Origin: Euryodendron excelsum
Taxonomy: Eukaryota > Streptophyta > Magnoliopsida > Ericales > Pentaphylacaceae
Assembly (NCBI GenBank): GCA_033060915.1
Contig: CM065388.1
Coordinates: forward strand, 26,964,501 to 27,028,500
Length of the DNA: 64,000 bases
Direction: 5' to 3'
The notes beneath the pieces are model-generated. The model ran no database searches and was not told the origin of the DNA. It saw nothing but the letters and a program-made list of their open reading frames with translations. A program made the position numbers and the translations under genes. Shown here piece by piece: positions 33,111 through 44,249 of the stretch (its first letter is position 1; each line of letters begins with the position of its first letter).

Positions 33111-34299
33111 TTTAGGAAATGTTTAAGGCCGGCAAGCAATATATTTTTTACTAGATTTGGGCGCCTGTGCCAGTGACTACCATACAATTTTTAGCCTAGC
33201 TTCACTAGGAGTGACTCTGGAAAGTCTGGGAATGATTTGAAGAGGCCGGGAATGACCCAGAAGGCCAGAAAAGAGAAGGAACACTTAGAATAGTGTCTCG
33301 GAGGTATTTGACTTGAAAAGCGAGGATAGGATGTGTCGGAAGGGTTGACCGAGCCTTTAGGGGCAAAACGGTCAATCGGGTCAGAAAGCTACCGGGACGA
33401 GCTCGAACTGTCCCAAAAGAAGACTCGAGATTTGGAAACATTATTAAGAATGTTCCCAAAGGTTGCCGGTTTGATTCCCAGAGCTGGTGTGGTCGGAAAA
33501 AGTGACCGGTCCACCAGGGGCAAAACGGTCATTTCGTACTAAGTTTACCAGAACTGACTCGGAATGATCCGAAAGGATGGAGAAAGGTTGAGAATACTAT
33601 AAAAAGCATTCTCGGGAAGTTACCGGTTTGACACCCAAAGCCAGTGTGGTCGGAAAAGGAGACCAGCCAACTAGTGGCAAAACGGTCATTTTGTACCGGG
33701 TTTGCTAGAACTGACTCGGAATGATCCGGAAAGATAGAGGAAAGTTGAGAATACTATAAGAAGCATTCTCGGGAGGATTCCGGTTTGATACCCAGAGCCG
33801 GTGTGGTTCCCGAGGCATTCGGATGTCTAGGGGCGAAATGGTCATCTTGACCGGAAAGTCTCAGAAAAGGCCCAAGGGGTAGTTTGGTCATTTTTCACCG
33901 AAGTGGGCTAGTAGGCACTGGTGTTAACCTGGGTTTTGAGTGTTTCCGCCACTCTGACGGCGGTTGCGTGATACAGGGGTTTGTTGGCAATTCCCTATAT
34001 CGACCTGTTTGCGAGTATTTCCGCTACTTTGACGGTCGTGATGTTTGCTAGTATTTCCGCTACTCTGACGATTCGTGATCATTCCCGAGACTGCCTAATC
34101 TCGGGAGCTGTTAAAAGGACTTAGCGCCTGAGAAGTTAATTTTTTCAGAAGGCGTGCCTAAACGGACATTTCTGCATTAGCGAGCTAGCAGGCGCCAAAG
34201 GTGGACCGTTTTACCATCTAGGGGACTTGGGGTCTCGTCTTGGTCAATAGGTTTAAAGGGACTTACCGTTTCACAAAGATTTTCTTCGAAAAGTGCGCC

Positions 34300-34740
34300 A
34301 AACCGTCTCGAGGAATAAATTGTCTCGAGAGAGGGATTGGAATTAGAAAGGGGACTTACAGTCTTCGGAAAGACGTGCCTGATTTGGAACCGTCTTGAGG
34401 AATAAACTGTCTCGAGAGAGGGATTGGAATTGGAAAGGAAACTTACCGTCGTCGGGAAGACGTGCCTGATTTGGAACCATCTCGAGGAATAAACTGTCTC
34501 GAGAGAGGGATTGGAAAGGGGTCTTACAGTCTTCGAAAAGACGTGTCTGATTTGGAACCGTCTCGAGGAATAAACTGTCTCGAGAGAGGGATTGGAATTA
34601 GAAAGGGGACTTACTGTCTTCGAAAAGACGTGCCTAATTTGGAACCTCCTCGAGGAATAAACTGTCTCGAGAGAGTGATTGGAAAGGGGACTTACCATTT
34701 TCAGAAAGACGTGCCTAATTTGGAATAGATTTACCATCTC
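34300..34740 (-). repeat. 81/87-bp tandem repeats in minus solo LTR U3
   Basis: GTCTCGAGG blocks at 34305, 34392, 34479, 34560 and 34647 give spacings of 87, 87, 81 and 87. The longer units carry six extra bases (AATTAG or AATTGG) after GGGATTGG. The 186-codon minus ORF across them is a repeat artefact. Confidence 0.9.
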
Positions 34741-35421
34741 GAGGAATCAACTGTCTCGAAAGAGGGGTTGGAGTTAGAATTGGAAAGGATAATGCCCCTA
34801 AGGGCATTTTAGTCATCTTGCCTCTATTAGGGCCTGGCAAGCCTGCGAAGCGATGGACAAACGGGATTTAGACTTGGAGAGTTGGTTTCGATTGGAATAC
34901 ATTCATATTGACTTGAGGACAAGTCTGGACAAAGCGTAGACTGTCGAGCGGTCAAAAATGGGGTGCTTACAACAAAGAGAGAAGAGACAAAAACAAGATC
35001 AAACTGACTAATTCATTGTTATACTCTGATATTCTTCTTGTCTTCACCCTGTGAGCTTTGATTGTAAAGTCTACTCTTGTTAGAGAGTGTGTTAGTTACT
35101 TGTATACTTTTATACACTTGTGTATAGTGAGCTGAGCACTTTATCAATCAACAACCCATTTGTAAATGGAGGTTACATAGTGGAAGAAGACTTCAAGGAG
35201 GTCTTGGGGTGAGGACGTAGACCAAGGTTTGTGGTTGAACCTCGGTAAATCTGTGTGTTCTTTCTTATGCTCTGTTTTCTTTCATTCTTCTAATTATATT
35301 GCTTTGCGTATAGATTGATCACTGTTACATTGGATAGATTAATTTTAATTAATCTTAATTGCTATTAATCTTCGAAAAACCCAATTCACCCCCCTCTTGG
35401 GTGGCCTTTTGGACCAACAAT

Positions 35422-35433
35422 TGGTATCAGAGC
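35422..35433 (+). promoter_or_regulatory. Copia B primer binding site
   Basis: TGGTATCAGAGC, two bases after the 5' LTR end. It is complementary to the 3' end of initiator tRNA-Met, the usual primer of Ty1/copia elements, and has no mismatch. Confidence 0.95.
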
Positions 35434-35476
35434 TACTATTCCTGTTCTTAAAGCTTAACATCCTAGGAATAGATCC

Positions 35477-36915
35477 ATGGCAACCAATTTCGGAAGCTCT
35501 CTTGGTGAGGGTCAATCCACAAATAGACTACCTATGTTCAATGGCACTAATTACAATTATTGAAAATATAGAATGAGAATCTACATTCAATTGGTAGATT
35601 ATGAACTATAGAGACTTATTGTAAATGGTCCTAAAACTCCTACTTCCGGAATTGAACAAATAGTTGTCTCTAAACCAGAATCTAAATGTGACGAAGATGA
35701 TCTGGAAATGCTACAATCAAATGCTAAAGCTATGAATATTTTGTATTGTGCACTTGATCCCAATGAATTTAATCGTATTTCCACTTGTGAATCAGCTAAA
35801 GAAATATGGGATAGATTAGAAGTCACACATGAAGGTACCAATCAAGTTAAAGAATCTAAAATCAATATATTGGTACATAGCTATGAATTGTTCAAAATGA
35901 AACCTGAAGAATCCATCACTGAAATGTTCACTAGGTTTACAAATATTATTAATGGTTTAAAATCTCTTGGAAATATGTATCCTAATAGTGAATAGGTAAG
36001 GAAAATTCTACGGTCTTTGCCAAAGGCTTGGGAGGCCAAGGTCATAGCAATCCAAGAAGCAAAGGACCTCAACACCCTACCACTAGAAGAACTCTTGGGC
36101 TCTCTAATGACACATGAGCTCACACAAAAATAACATGCCTAAGAGGATGAAGAAAAAAAGAAAGAGGTAGTTGCATTCCAATCCACCTGTCAAGATGATG
36201 AATCAACAAGTGAAGAGAATGAAGATGAAATTGATCTCATCACTCGAAAATTTAAGAGATTCATAAAGAAGAAATGGAGAGGTGGAAAGAAGCATGAAGC
36301 CAAGGGATAACCTAGCAAGGAATCCAACATGACATGCTACGAAGGCAAGAAGCCTGCCCATATGAAGGCAGAGTGTCCTCTGCTCAGAAAGAGAGGAAAG
36401 GAATATCAAGGGAAGAAGGCCATGGCAGTTATGACATGGAGTGATGATGAAAAATCAAGCTCCGAAGAAGAAACTGAACCACAGGAAGTGGCTAACTATG
36501 TCTCATGGCTCATAAAGATGATAGTGAGGTATCTGATTCTTCCCAATTCACTTTTAATGAATTACAAAATGCTTTTGACGATTTAATTTGTGAATTTAGA
36601 AAATTGGGAATTAAAAATTGACTTCTTAAAAAGATGGTTTCCACTCTTTCAAATGAAAATGAGAATTTACAAAAGGAAAATGAACTTTTGAAAAATGAAG
36701 TTTGTATCTTAAAGGATAAGGTCAAGAAAAATTCTCTTCATAAGGACCTTTCAAAAGAAAATCACATCTTGCTTGATAAGGTTAAAAACTTAGAAACAAG
36801 TCTTTATAGATGTGTAAATGGAAGAGAAAAATTGGATGCAATTTTAGGAAAAAAAATTGTTCACTTGACAAAGCTGGCCTTGGTTTTAATCCATTTAACA
36901 GGAATAAATTTTTAA
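35477..36915 (+). pseudogene. Copia B gag with C-terminal coiled coil
   Basis: ATG at 35477 (MATNFGSSLGEGQ). The frame holds to about 36500 with in-frame stops at 35561, 35609, 35993, 36131, 36140 and 36308. Motifs: ALDPNEFNRIST, EIWDRLEVTHEG, FTNIINGLKSLG, SLMTHELTQ, and a degraded knuckle CYEGKKPAHMKAEC (about 36335) lacking one cysteine. A one-base loss near 36498 shifts the frame. Then come an acidic region and a heptad-like, L/K/E/N-rich coiled coil (about 36634-36830), typical of Sirevirus Gag, followed by a second knuckle-like HCHKRGHIASRC near 36965. The first two stops fall where related Gags have tryptophan. Confidence 0.88.
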
Positions 36916-37089
36916 AAGGCAGATTTGGAACTTGAACTGGAAAAACACAGATATCCTACTTTCATTGTCATAAAAGGGGACATATTGCTAGTAGATGTTT
37001 TGCTTTACAAAAATCAAATGTTCCTAACAATGCATGGGTCTCTAAAAGACCATTAAGGACTAACCCCCAAGGACCCAAGATGATTTGGC

Positions 37090-37437
37090 TACCTAAGGTC
37101 AGATAAACCCTTTTTCAGGTTTGTCTTCAAGCCAAATCCAAGAAAGACCATTGGTACTTGGATAGTGGATGCTCAAGACATATGACGGGAGATGAAGCAC
37201 AATTCACATCTCTCTTACCGAAGGAATGAGGTCTTATCACATTTGGTGACAATAGCAAAGGAAAGATCATCGGTACAGGTAGTATTGGTAAGAACTCCTC
37301 TACTTCTATCGAAAATGTATTACTTGTCAAATGACTCAAATATAATCTTTTAAGCATTAGTCAACTTTGTGATAAAGGATGCAAGGTTGTATTTGAATCC
37401 TCTAAATGTGATGTAATTGACATTAATGATAACAAGA
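37090..37437 (+). pseudogene. Copia B protease and start of pre-integrase domain, cut by insertion
   Basis: WYLDSGCSRHMTGDE (about 37152) holds the aspartic protease DSG at 37161-37169. It is followed by ITFGDNSKGKIIG and LLSISQLCDKG (about 37350). Two in-frame TGA stops lie between them. The coding sequence stops at 37437 at the CAAGA target site and resumes at 52092. Confidence 0.88.
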
Positions 37438-38019
37438 TGTAAGCACCCCATTTTTGCCCGCTCGGCAATCTTCGAACTGACCAAGCTCACGTTCACACAT
37501 CACATGCATATTTAGACTCTAAGCTTGCCTTTTAAACTTGAATTTAGTCCACCAGTCGCTACTCGGGCCCGTAGGGCCCACTTGAAGCTAAATGACCGTT
37601 TTACCCTTGGTGGGCCGGTCTCCTTTTTCGACCACACCGGCTTTGGAAATCAAACCGGCAACCTCTGGGAACATTCTAAATAATGTTTCTAGATCCCAAG
37701 TCTTCTTCCGAGACAGTCCGAGTCTGTCCCGGCAGTTTCCCGGTCCGGTTGACCGTTTTACCCCTAAAGGCCCGGTCGACCTTTCCGACACATCTTATCC
37801 TCACTTTTCAAGTCAAATACCTCCAGGACACTATTTTAAGTGTTCCTGCTCCTTTCCGACCTTCCGGGTCATTCCCGGCTCCTTCAAATCATTCCCGGAC
37901 TTTCCGGAGTCACTCCTAATGAAGCCAGGCTAAAAATTGCATGGTAGTCACTAGTACAAGCGCCCAAATCTAGTCAAAGATACGTTGCTTGCCGACCTTG
38001 AACCTTTCCTAATTGGCTA

Positions 38020-38115
38020 GCGCCACTAGTAGTGGCGCCAAGCCAAAAAATGGCCTAGCGCTACTCCTAGTGGCGCCAGTATAAAATTTGGCATGGCGCC
38101 ACTGCAACAGGCGCC
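38020..38115 (+). promoter_or_regulatory. Three palindromic boxes upstream of LARD TATA
   Basis: GCGCCACTAGTAGTGGCGC (38020-38038) is a perfect inverted repeat around one G. GCGCTACT-CCT-AGTGGCGC (38058-38076) is nearly so. GGCGCC-ACTGCAACA-GGCGCC (38095-38115) has matching ends. All three lie within 115 bp of the TATA box and recur at 48508-48606 in the 3' LTR. Confidence 0.75.
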
Positions 38116-38131
38116 AGTGTTGTCCAATCTC

Positions 38132-38139
38132 TATAAATA
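38132..38139 (+). promoter_or_regulatory. TATA box, LARD 5' LTR
   Basis: TATAAATA in CTCTATAAATACAGAGCC; same in the 3' LTR at 48622-48629. Confidence 0.75.
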
Positions 38140-38719
38140 CAGAGCCTCATTCAACGTGAAAGGGATCCGCAAACTCAACTTAAAAAATCATATATTTCGA
38201 TATACAGAGCTCGAGCACTCCCTAAACCCTAGCCTCCTTAGGTTCTCCAAACCCTAGCCACCATACACAGACCCTAGTCTCATATACACTCCTATGCATC
38301 CCCATACACTCATACACTAGCCTTCAACCATCCTTTGAAGACTTGAAGAGCTGCAACCTAAAGCTTGAAGACAACTCTTGAAGATTGAAGACAAAAATCA
38401 AGACGAAGGCCGAAGACCGAAAACAGCACGGCGCGCAAAATAAACAAGACATACGGTAGGCTCCCTATTTAAATTTCCGCACTTCCCCCTTCTCTCTTCT
38501 CTCTCCTAACCCACTTGGGTTTTCTCTATTTTAATCCCTCATCTCTTTCCCCCCCTTTCTTTGCATGCTTGAAACAAGGGGATTCCCGGTCCATGTGTAG
38601 GATTGGGCTATTGGAGAGTCACCGTGTCGGGGGCTTTCTTCTAGTCTAACCAGAGACCACGTGGGTCCGGCCCCCTTGATTATGTGGTGAAGCCTTAGCC
38701 TTGTATGTTCACGACCCCA

Positions 38720-41040
38720 AATTGCATTGTGCATATCATAATCTTGTATCTTCCAATATTCGTTTTCAAAGTCGTTTTCAAACTTGTTTTCAAAATTGCA
38801 TCAAAATCTCTTTTTCAAAAACTTGTTTTCAAAACCACAATTCTAGGGTGATTCTAGCCTTTCCATGTCTAGGGTTGTTTTAGGAAAGTGTTACATTAAA
38901 AGTGACCTTTTTGGTCTATATTTTCAAATCTTATTGTTTTTCAAAACCATTTTCTTAAAGTGGTTCTAGCCCTCTTATGGCTAGAATCGCTTTATGAAAG
39001 TGAGATGTTTCCATACTTTCCAAAAAGCTCTCTTTTCAAAAATCCCTTCCTAAAAATCTCTTTTTCAACATACTTTCCTAAAACTCTCCTCTCCAAAATC
39101 GTTTTCAAAAACTCCCTTCCAAAATCTATTTTTTTTTTAAAACTCCCTTTTTCAACTCCTTTTCAAAATCCTCTCCCCAAAATTCACTTTCTAAAAACGT
39201 TCCCCAAAAATCTTTCCAAAATCTTCCTTCTAGAAGTTCCCCTTTAGGATTTTCCTTCTAAAATCTACGTTTCTAAAAACACACTTTCCAAAACTCCTTC
39301 TCTTTAAAATCTTTTTCCAAAAACTCCCTCTTCAAATTCACTTTCCAAAAACTCCTCCCTAGGATTCCTTTCTAGAAAATCTTCGTTTCCAAAAACGCAC
39401 TTTCCAAAAACTCTTTTCTTAGAACCCAAGTCAAGCCTTAGAGCCCACAATTAGGAAACCCTAATTTTCTTTCCAAAAACATGATTTTCAAACTTTGCCC
39501 CAAACCTAGGTTTCCAAAATCTCTTGTTTTCACATCCAAACTATACATGTTTCCAAAACCTCTTTTCTACGTCAAAACTATAATTTTCCAAATCTAGGGT
39601 TTCTAAAATCTGTTTTTCTACATCCTTGTCAAATCCTATCTTCCCTTTAGGAAACCGAATCAAATCTCCCCGTTTAGGAAACTAGATCCCGTCCTCCGTT
39701 TTTGGAAACAAAATCAAATCTTTTCTTTTAGAAACCAAATCCAATCCCTTCCAAATCCAACTCTTCCCTAATTCAAATTCTTCCTAAACTTCCACTTTCC
39801 TAAATCTTAAATTTCCTAAAACTTTCAAATCTTTCTTTAAACATTAAGTTTCCAAATCTTCCCTAAAATTCAACCCTTTCCTAATTCTACCCTCTTTGCA
39901 AATCTTAACTTTCCAAATCTAAGTTTTCAAACCTTCCCTAGTTTCAAACCTTTTCTAATTTCAAGATTTTCTAAAACTCAAACTCTAAAACTCTCCAAAT
40001 CTTAAACTTTCTAAATTTCAAACCTTTCCAAATTCAAACTTTCCTGAGTTGAAACTTCCCTTTCTAAAAACTTTCTAAATTCTAAACTTTCCTAAACTTC
40101 AAATCTTTCCAAATCTAAAATTTTCTAAACTCAAAACATTCTTATTTTCAAAACTTGCCTTTCTCAAAACATTCCAAAATTCAAAACTTTCTTAACTTGA
40201 AACTTTCTAAATTCTAAGTCTTTCTTAAACTAAACTTTTCCTAATTCAAAACATTTCTAAATTCAATACTTTCCCATTCCAAAACTTTCCTAAAGTGAAA
40301 ACTTTCCTAAACCTAAAACTTCCCTAATTCAAAACTTTCCTAATCTCGAAACTTTCTTAATTTGAAAACTTCCCTAAGTTGAAACATTCCCAATTCGAAA
40401 ACTTTCCAAAAATAAAACTTTCCTAATTCGGAACTTTCCTAAATCGAGTCTTTCCTAATTCGAACCCTTCCTAAATCCAATCTTTTCCTAAATCTTCCAA
40501 GTCCAACATTCGAGTCAAATCTTTCTAAATCTCAAGTCCTTCCTAAGTCACCTATCTTTCCTAAGTCTAGGTTTCTTAAACCTCGATTTTTCCAAAACCA
40601 GTTCAGTCTTCTCAATTTCAATTTCCAATCTCCTCTTCTAATCTCAAGTCAAATCCAATTTTCAATTCAATCTCTTTCTTCCAATCCAATCTCTCTCTTC
40701 AAATCAATCTATTTTCATTCGAACTCCGGTCCGAACTACGACTGACCTGATTCCCTCAAAGGGATACGTAGGCAACCTTCATAGGTGCGGTCACAATACT
40801 TTTCAAACTTTCAATTCTACCCTCATGGGTGCGGTCTCCACATTTTTCAAATCTCAAATTCCAATCAATTTTCAAAATTTCAATTTCGAAATTTCTATTT
40901 TCAAATTCCTATTTCCAGGTTTTCAAACTTTTCAATTTCAAATTCTATCTCTTCAAATCTATTTTCAAATCAAATTCTTTTCAAATTTATTTCCAAATCT
41001 ATTTTTCAATTTTCTTAACTTGCACTTGCATATCATGCAT
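38720..41040 (+). repeat. G-depleted tract, LARD 5' LTR
   Basis: CTTTCCTAAA-type low-complexity sequence as in the other Tat LTRs; repeated in the 3' LTR at 49220-51560. No gene. Confidence 0.75.
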
Positions 41041-41571
41041 CATGATAATTTATAAATATTGTTTTTTAAAGTGGATAAAATTGGCCAATAGTTAGGTGAA
41101 GACTCTCGTAGGTGAATCTAGGGTAGATTGACATGTAGGTACCGAAAGGGCGGGGTAGGGTGATAGCTTAGTGCGTCTTCCCTGCACGTAACTAACCTCC
41201 GAACCTAGATCACTGATTTCAAAGACCAAAAGGAGTTATTTTTCTAAAAAGGGCTAAATGTTTTCCAAAGGTTGCCAAACAACCTGTTTTCCTAAAAAAA
41301 CCCTCTCTTGAGGAGATATTTTCAAAATCGTTTTTCAAAAACCCTAAGTTTAGTATTCGGATTATTCTTAGTTTTTAGGTGACCTAACTCACCTTAATCA
41401 AGTTAGGTGGCGACTCCGAATCTTTTTCAAAAGCCCTTTATTCAAACCAATTTTTCAATTGAAACCTAGTCGCACTCATTCTTCTAGGAGGGTGAGTTCT
41501 AACGAGAGAGTACAGCATTTTTTCCGCTTGGGTGAGTATTCCTCGAGTGCGAAAAATTTGGGCGCGACAGC

Positions 41572-41589
41572 TAGTGACTCCACTGGGGA
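41572..41589 (+). promoter_or_regulatory. LARD primer binding site (tRNA-Arg type)
   Basis: TAGTGACTCCACTGGGGA lies two bases after the LTR end. It matches 14 of 18 positions of TGGCGACTCTGCTGGGGA, which I recall as the complement of plant tRNA-Arg used by Ogre/Tat elements. A cleaner TGGCGACTCC is found inside U5 at 41408-41417. Confidence 0.75.
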
Positions 41590-43079
41590 AACTTAGAGGG
41601 TTAGGTCGTAGTTGTGTCCCTTTACCCTTCACCCATGTAGAGTCTTCAATTAGCTTGGTTCAATCCTATTCACTTTAAATTTTCAAAACTAAATTTTCAA
41701 AATTGTTTTAAAAAAAAAAACATGCATTTATTCATATTAACTTGTATCATGTTTGTCATTCACATATTAACACTTGCATCCTTGTTTTGTAGGTACACAT
41801 TTTGTTTAAATTTTATTAACTGCTTTGCATGAATGTGATGTACAGGATGAATGGGAGTTGTTGGGCCCTTTCCTCTACTTTTAAAAATCACACACACACT
41901 GCATGTGCACTTGCATTCTGCATACTTGCATACCCTGATATGTCCTTTCTAGTTAGAAAGCGGGAACGGTATATTGGTTGTGGGCAAGATGCTATATCAG
42001 TTTCTTTGCCTACGGCCTCTTGATGGTTCCCCTGCTCGGATCACCAACTGATCATGGCACCACCTCAAGGAGTGGGCCTAGGTTTGAAGATCCGGGGACC
42101 AAGCCTTTTTAGGACGCATTAGTCAACCCTCAATCTCATACTCATATAGACACCATGCATAGCCGAACCTTTGCCGAATTTAAGACACGAGCACCATTTT
42201 CAAAATCATGGAGGAAAGGGCGACTGCTCTTACTTTCATTCACACTTGTCTATTCCTGCTGTTATACTGACTGTATTTATATTGTTATAATGCCTGTCTA
42301 ACTGTTCATGCATGCATGTTTACTTCAATTGTACCTTCTCTCCTTATACTTTTTGCATATTCATATTTATGCATTCAATATCTCATGTCAAGACAAGAGT
42401 TCCAAGTAACTCAAGTCATTGCATTCTCATGCATATGATCAACCCGTTGAGAGTGACACCAATGTTACTCTCCCTTGCATTAAACCTACCCAAACCCTAA
42501 GGGTTCCCGAGTAACCCTAAGGACTCATTGCATGCATCTCGATTCATTCCATAAGAGGGGCCCCAATCCCTCTATGCTCACGGAGATAGGATTGCCAAGA
42601 AGACAAGGGGCAATCAATCAACAAGGTCTCTCAGCGACCTCCTCGACATCAAATCCAAGGAAGGCGAATCTAAAGACTTAAGAGTAGTTTAGGGTTTACC
42701 TTTATAAAAGTAGATAGGTGGAAGTCCAAAGGAAAATGTTCCCCCTCCCCCTATTAAAATTTATTTTAATTCTTTTGTATCTCAAACATAAAATTTAATG
42801 TACTTCTTTATTTTATGAATGAATGCATGAATGGCCAAGGGTTCCTCGCTAACGGTAAGGTGTCTGCATACAGGGGCAAACCCCCTATCTCCAAAAGTGA
42901 GCTAATACATCATGTTTAGTCTCCCTCTCAAAAAGGGGCACCTTAGAACATGCATTGCATAAAGCTTTCTAAAAACCAGAAACTAACTTGGGACTTGTGT
43001 TTTTGTCTTTTTCTTTCTTCCTCCCCTATTTCTGTTTACAGAAGTCATCTTACACTGAGTCAACATTGCTCCCAAGAAA
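41590..43079 (+). other. LARD leader between PBS and gag
   Basis: About 1.5 kb with no supported ORF; the separate Ogre ORF1 is not recognisable. TTTCTGTTTACAG at 43029-43041 looks like an intron 3' splice site just before gag, which would suit a spliced leader. That is an inference from sequence only. Confidence 0.45.
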
Positions 43080-44069
43080 GTGCAACATCCACCTAGGGAT
43101 CCCATTATTACCCGGCAAAGAGCATCACTAATGGCTGCTAACTCTGAAGAATCTTCTCAGGTCTTTCGAGAAGAGGTCAATGAAATGAGGGGTACGATTG
43201 ATGAGATGTTTAAGCTTATCCAAACCTTGGCCATAAAGGATACTACTACAATCTCGTCGAAATCCATGACGTCATCTAAAGACCCTGAACCCACCAACCC
43301 GAGGATCGTGCTTCAATCTGACAATGCTGGGAGGAATAAGGAAGATGCCAAAGGGATCAACGCTGAAGAACAGGACATTATGTTGCTTTCACCTGCCGTA
43401 CAGAGGACTTCCCTAGATCCTCTCAGTTTGAAAATCCAAGGTCTAGAGGATTTACTGCGAAGTCTCCATGGCCATGACAGTTATGGGTCTACTACCTACG
43501 ATGAGCTCTGCTTCTTTCCAAATCACCCGAGACCAGCTAAGTTCAAAATGCCCGACTTCCAGAGGTACGACGGCACTGGTGACCCTATCGCTTATCTTCG
43601 CCTATATGTCGAGGCATTGAGTGGTTATGGCAACGATCCAAAGCTCCTCATGCAACTGTTCCAACATAGTCTCACTAGGTCTGCTTTACAGTGGTTTGCC
43701 CGTCTAGACCTAAGGAGAATCACCACCTGGATCGAGCTGGTCAACGCATTTAAAGCCCAATATCGCCACAACATAGACCTCACTGCTGATCGTTGGTCCT
43801 TGATGGCAATGAGTAAGGGAGAGAAAGAAAGTTTCAAAAGCTATGCCCTTAGATGGAGAAAAGCAGCAGCACAAGTCAATCCCCCTTTAGAAGATAAGGA
43901 ATATGTTCAACTGTTCATACACACCTTCTCGGGCATATATTACGAAAAGCTCTGCATGAGTGTTGGGAGAAACTTTTCTGAGCTTATCATGCAATGGGAA
44001 ATGATAGAAAATGGCCTAAAAACTGGAAGGATTGTTGACCCTATGCTAAACAAGTTTTTGCAAGCTTAG
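43080..44069 (+). CDS. LARD Gag (Tat/Ogre type), capsid part
   Basis: The frame is open from 43080 (GTG, not a likely plant start) with the first ATG at 43131 (MAANSEESS). Residues about 158-320 form a retrotransposon Gag capsid domain: KFKMPDFQRYDGTGDP, LMQLFQHSLTRSALQWFARL, WIELVNAFKAQYRHN, ESFKSYALRWRKAAAQV and FSGIYYEKL are characteristic of Tat-lineage Gag. It ends at a stop after KFLQA. The usual C-terminal part is found out of frame downstream (44250-44491), so the original protein was longer. It is the longest gypsy-type coding region in the window and the only gene in this element. Confidence 0.85.
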   Translation: MQHPPRDPIITRQRASLMAANSEESSQVFREEVNEMRGTIDEMFKLIQTLAIKDTTTISSKSMTSSKDPEPTNPRIVLQSDNAGRNKEDAKGINAEEQDIMLLSPAVQRTSLDPLSLKIQGLEDLLRSLHGHDSYGSTTYDELCFFPNHPRPAKFKMPDFQRYDGTGDPIAYLRLYVEALSGYGNDPKLLMQLFQHSLTRSALQWFARLDLRRITTWIELVNAFKAQYRHNIDLTADRWSLMAMSKGEKESFKSYALRWRKAAAQVNPPLEDKEYVQLFIHTFSGIYYEKLCMSVGRNFSELIMQWEMIENGLKTGRIVDPMLNKFLQA

Positions 44070-44249
44070 CAAGGAAGGCGCCCACAGCATCGGAAATGGG
44101 TCAAAAGGAGGGAGAAGTGTCTGCCATCTTGCTCACTCAACGACCGCAATGTCACCCCCAACACTAATCTCAGACCCCCGTGGCTACTCAAGCACCTACT
44201 TCCGGGCCCATCACAGCCCAACAACATCACAACCCCAATAAGAAGGCCC

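Larger units (their letters stand above)
29625..34971 (-). mobile_element. Tat solo LTR (minus) inside the copia B 5' LTR
   Basis: Plus-strand edges are TGTCGCGCCCAG (29625) and GGGGTGCTTACA (34971), flanked by ACAAA at 29620-29624 and 34972-34976. The copia B 3' LTR has the unoccupied site (ATTTATACAAAGAGAGAAG at about 59191-59209). At 5,347 bp it is the long-U3 type with 81-bp repeats, like 7595-12893 but in opposite orientation. It contains no genes. Features in plus coordinates: U5 hairpin at 29780, C-depleted tract 30130-32370, TATA 32995-33002, palindromes 33010-33110, ~157-bp repeats 33220-33860, 81/87-bp repeats 34300-34740. Confidence 0.95.
28080..35419 (+). repeat. Copia B 5' LTR, interrupted by a Tat solo LTR
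   Basis: LTR pieces 28080-29624 and 34977-35419 match the 3' LTR 57658-59751. It ends CCAATTCACCCCCCTCTTGG...GGACCAACA, a U5 end shared in type with copia A. TATA box TATATA at 29593-29598, with AACGG boxes at about 29505, 29526 and 29567 upstream. Compared with the 3' LTR it lacks 106 bp (59348-59453) bounded by CTTGT on both sides. Confidence 0.93.
37438..41569 (+). repeat. LARD 5' LTR
   Basis: 4,132 bp, TGTAAGCACCCC to GGGCGCGACA. U3 is only about 0.7 kb because most of the region with 81-bp and ~157-bp repeats is absent (about two ~157-bp units remain, 37590 and 37748). TATA 38132-38139; G-poor tract 38720-41040; U5 hairpin near 41390. ORFs inside it (37592-37933, 38960-39247 and others) also occur in the 3' LTR but are composition-driven. 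Confidence 0.95.

Noticed and set aside
37592..37933. 113-codon ORF present in both LARD LTRs (also 48082-48423)
   Set aside because: Upstream of the LTR TATA box and across U3 repeats; identity between LTRs is expected without coding.
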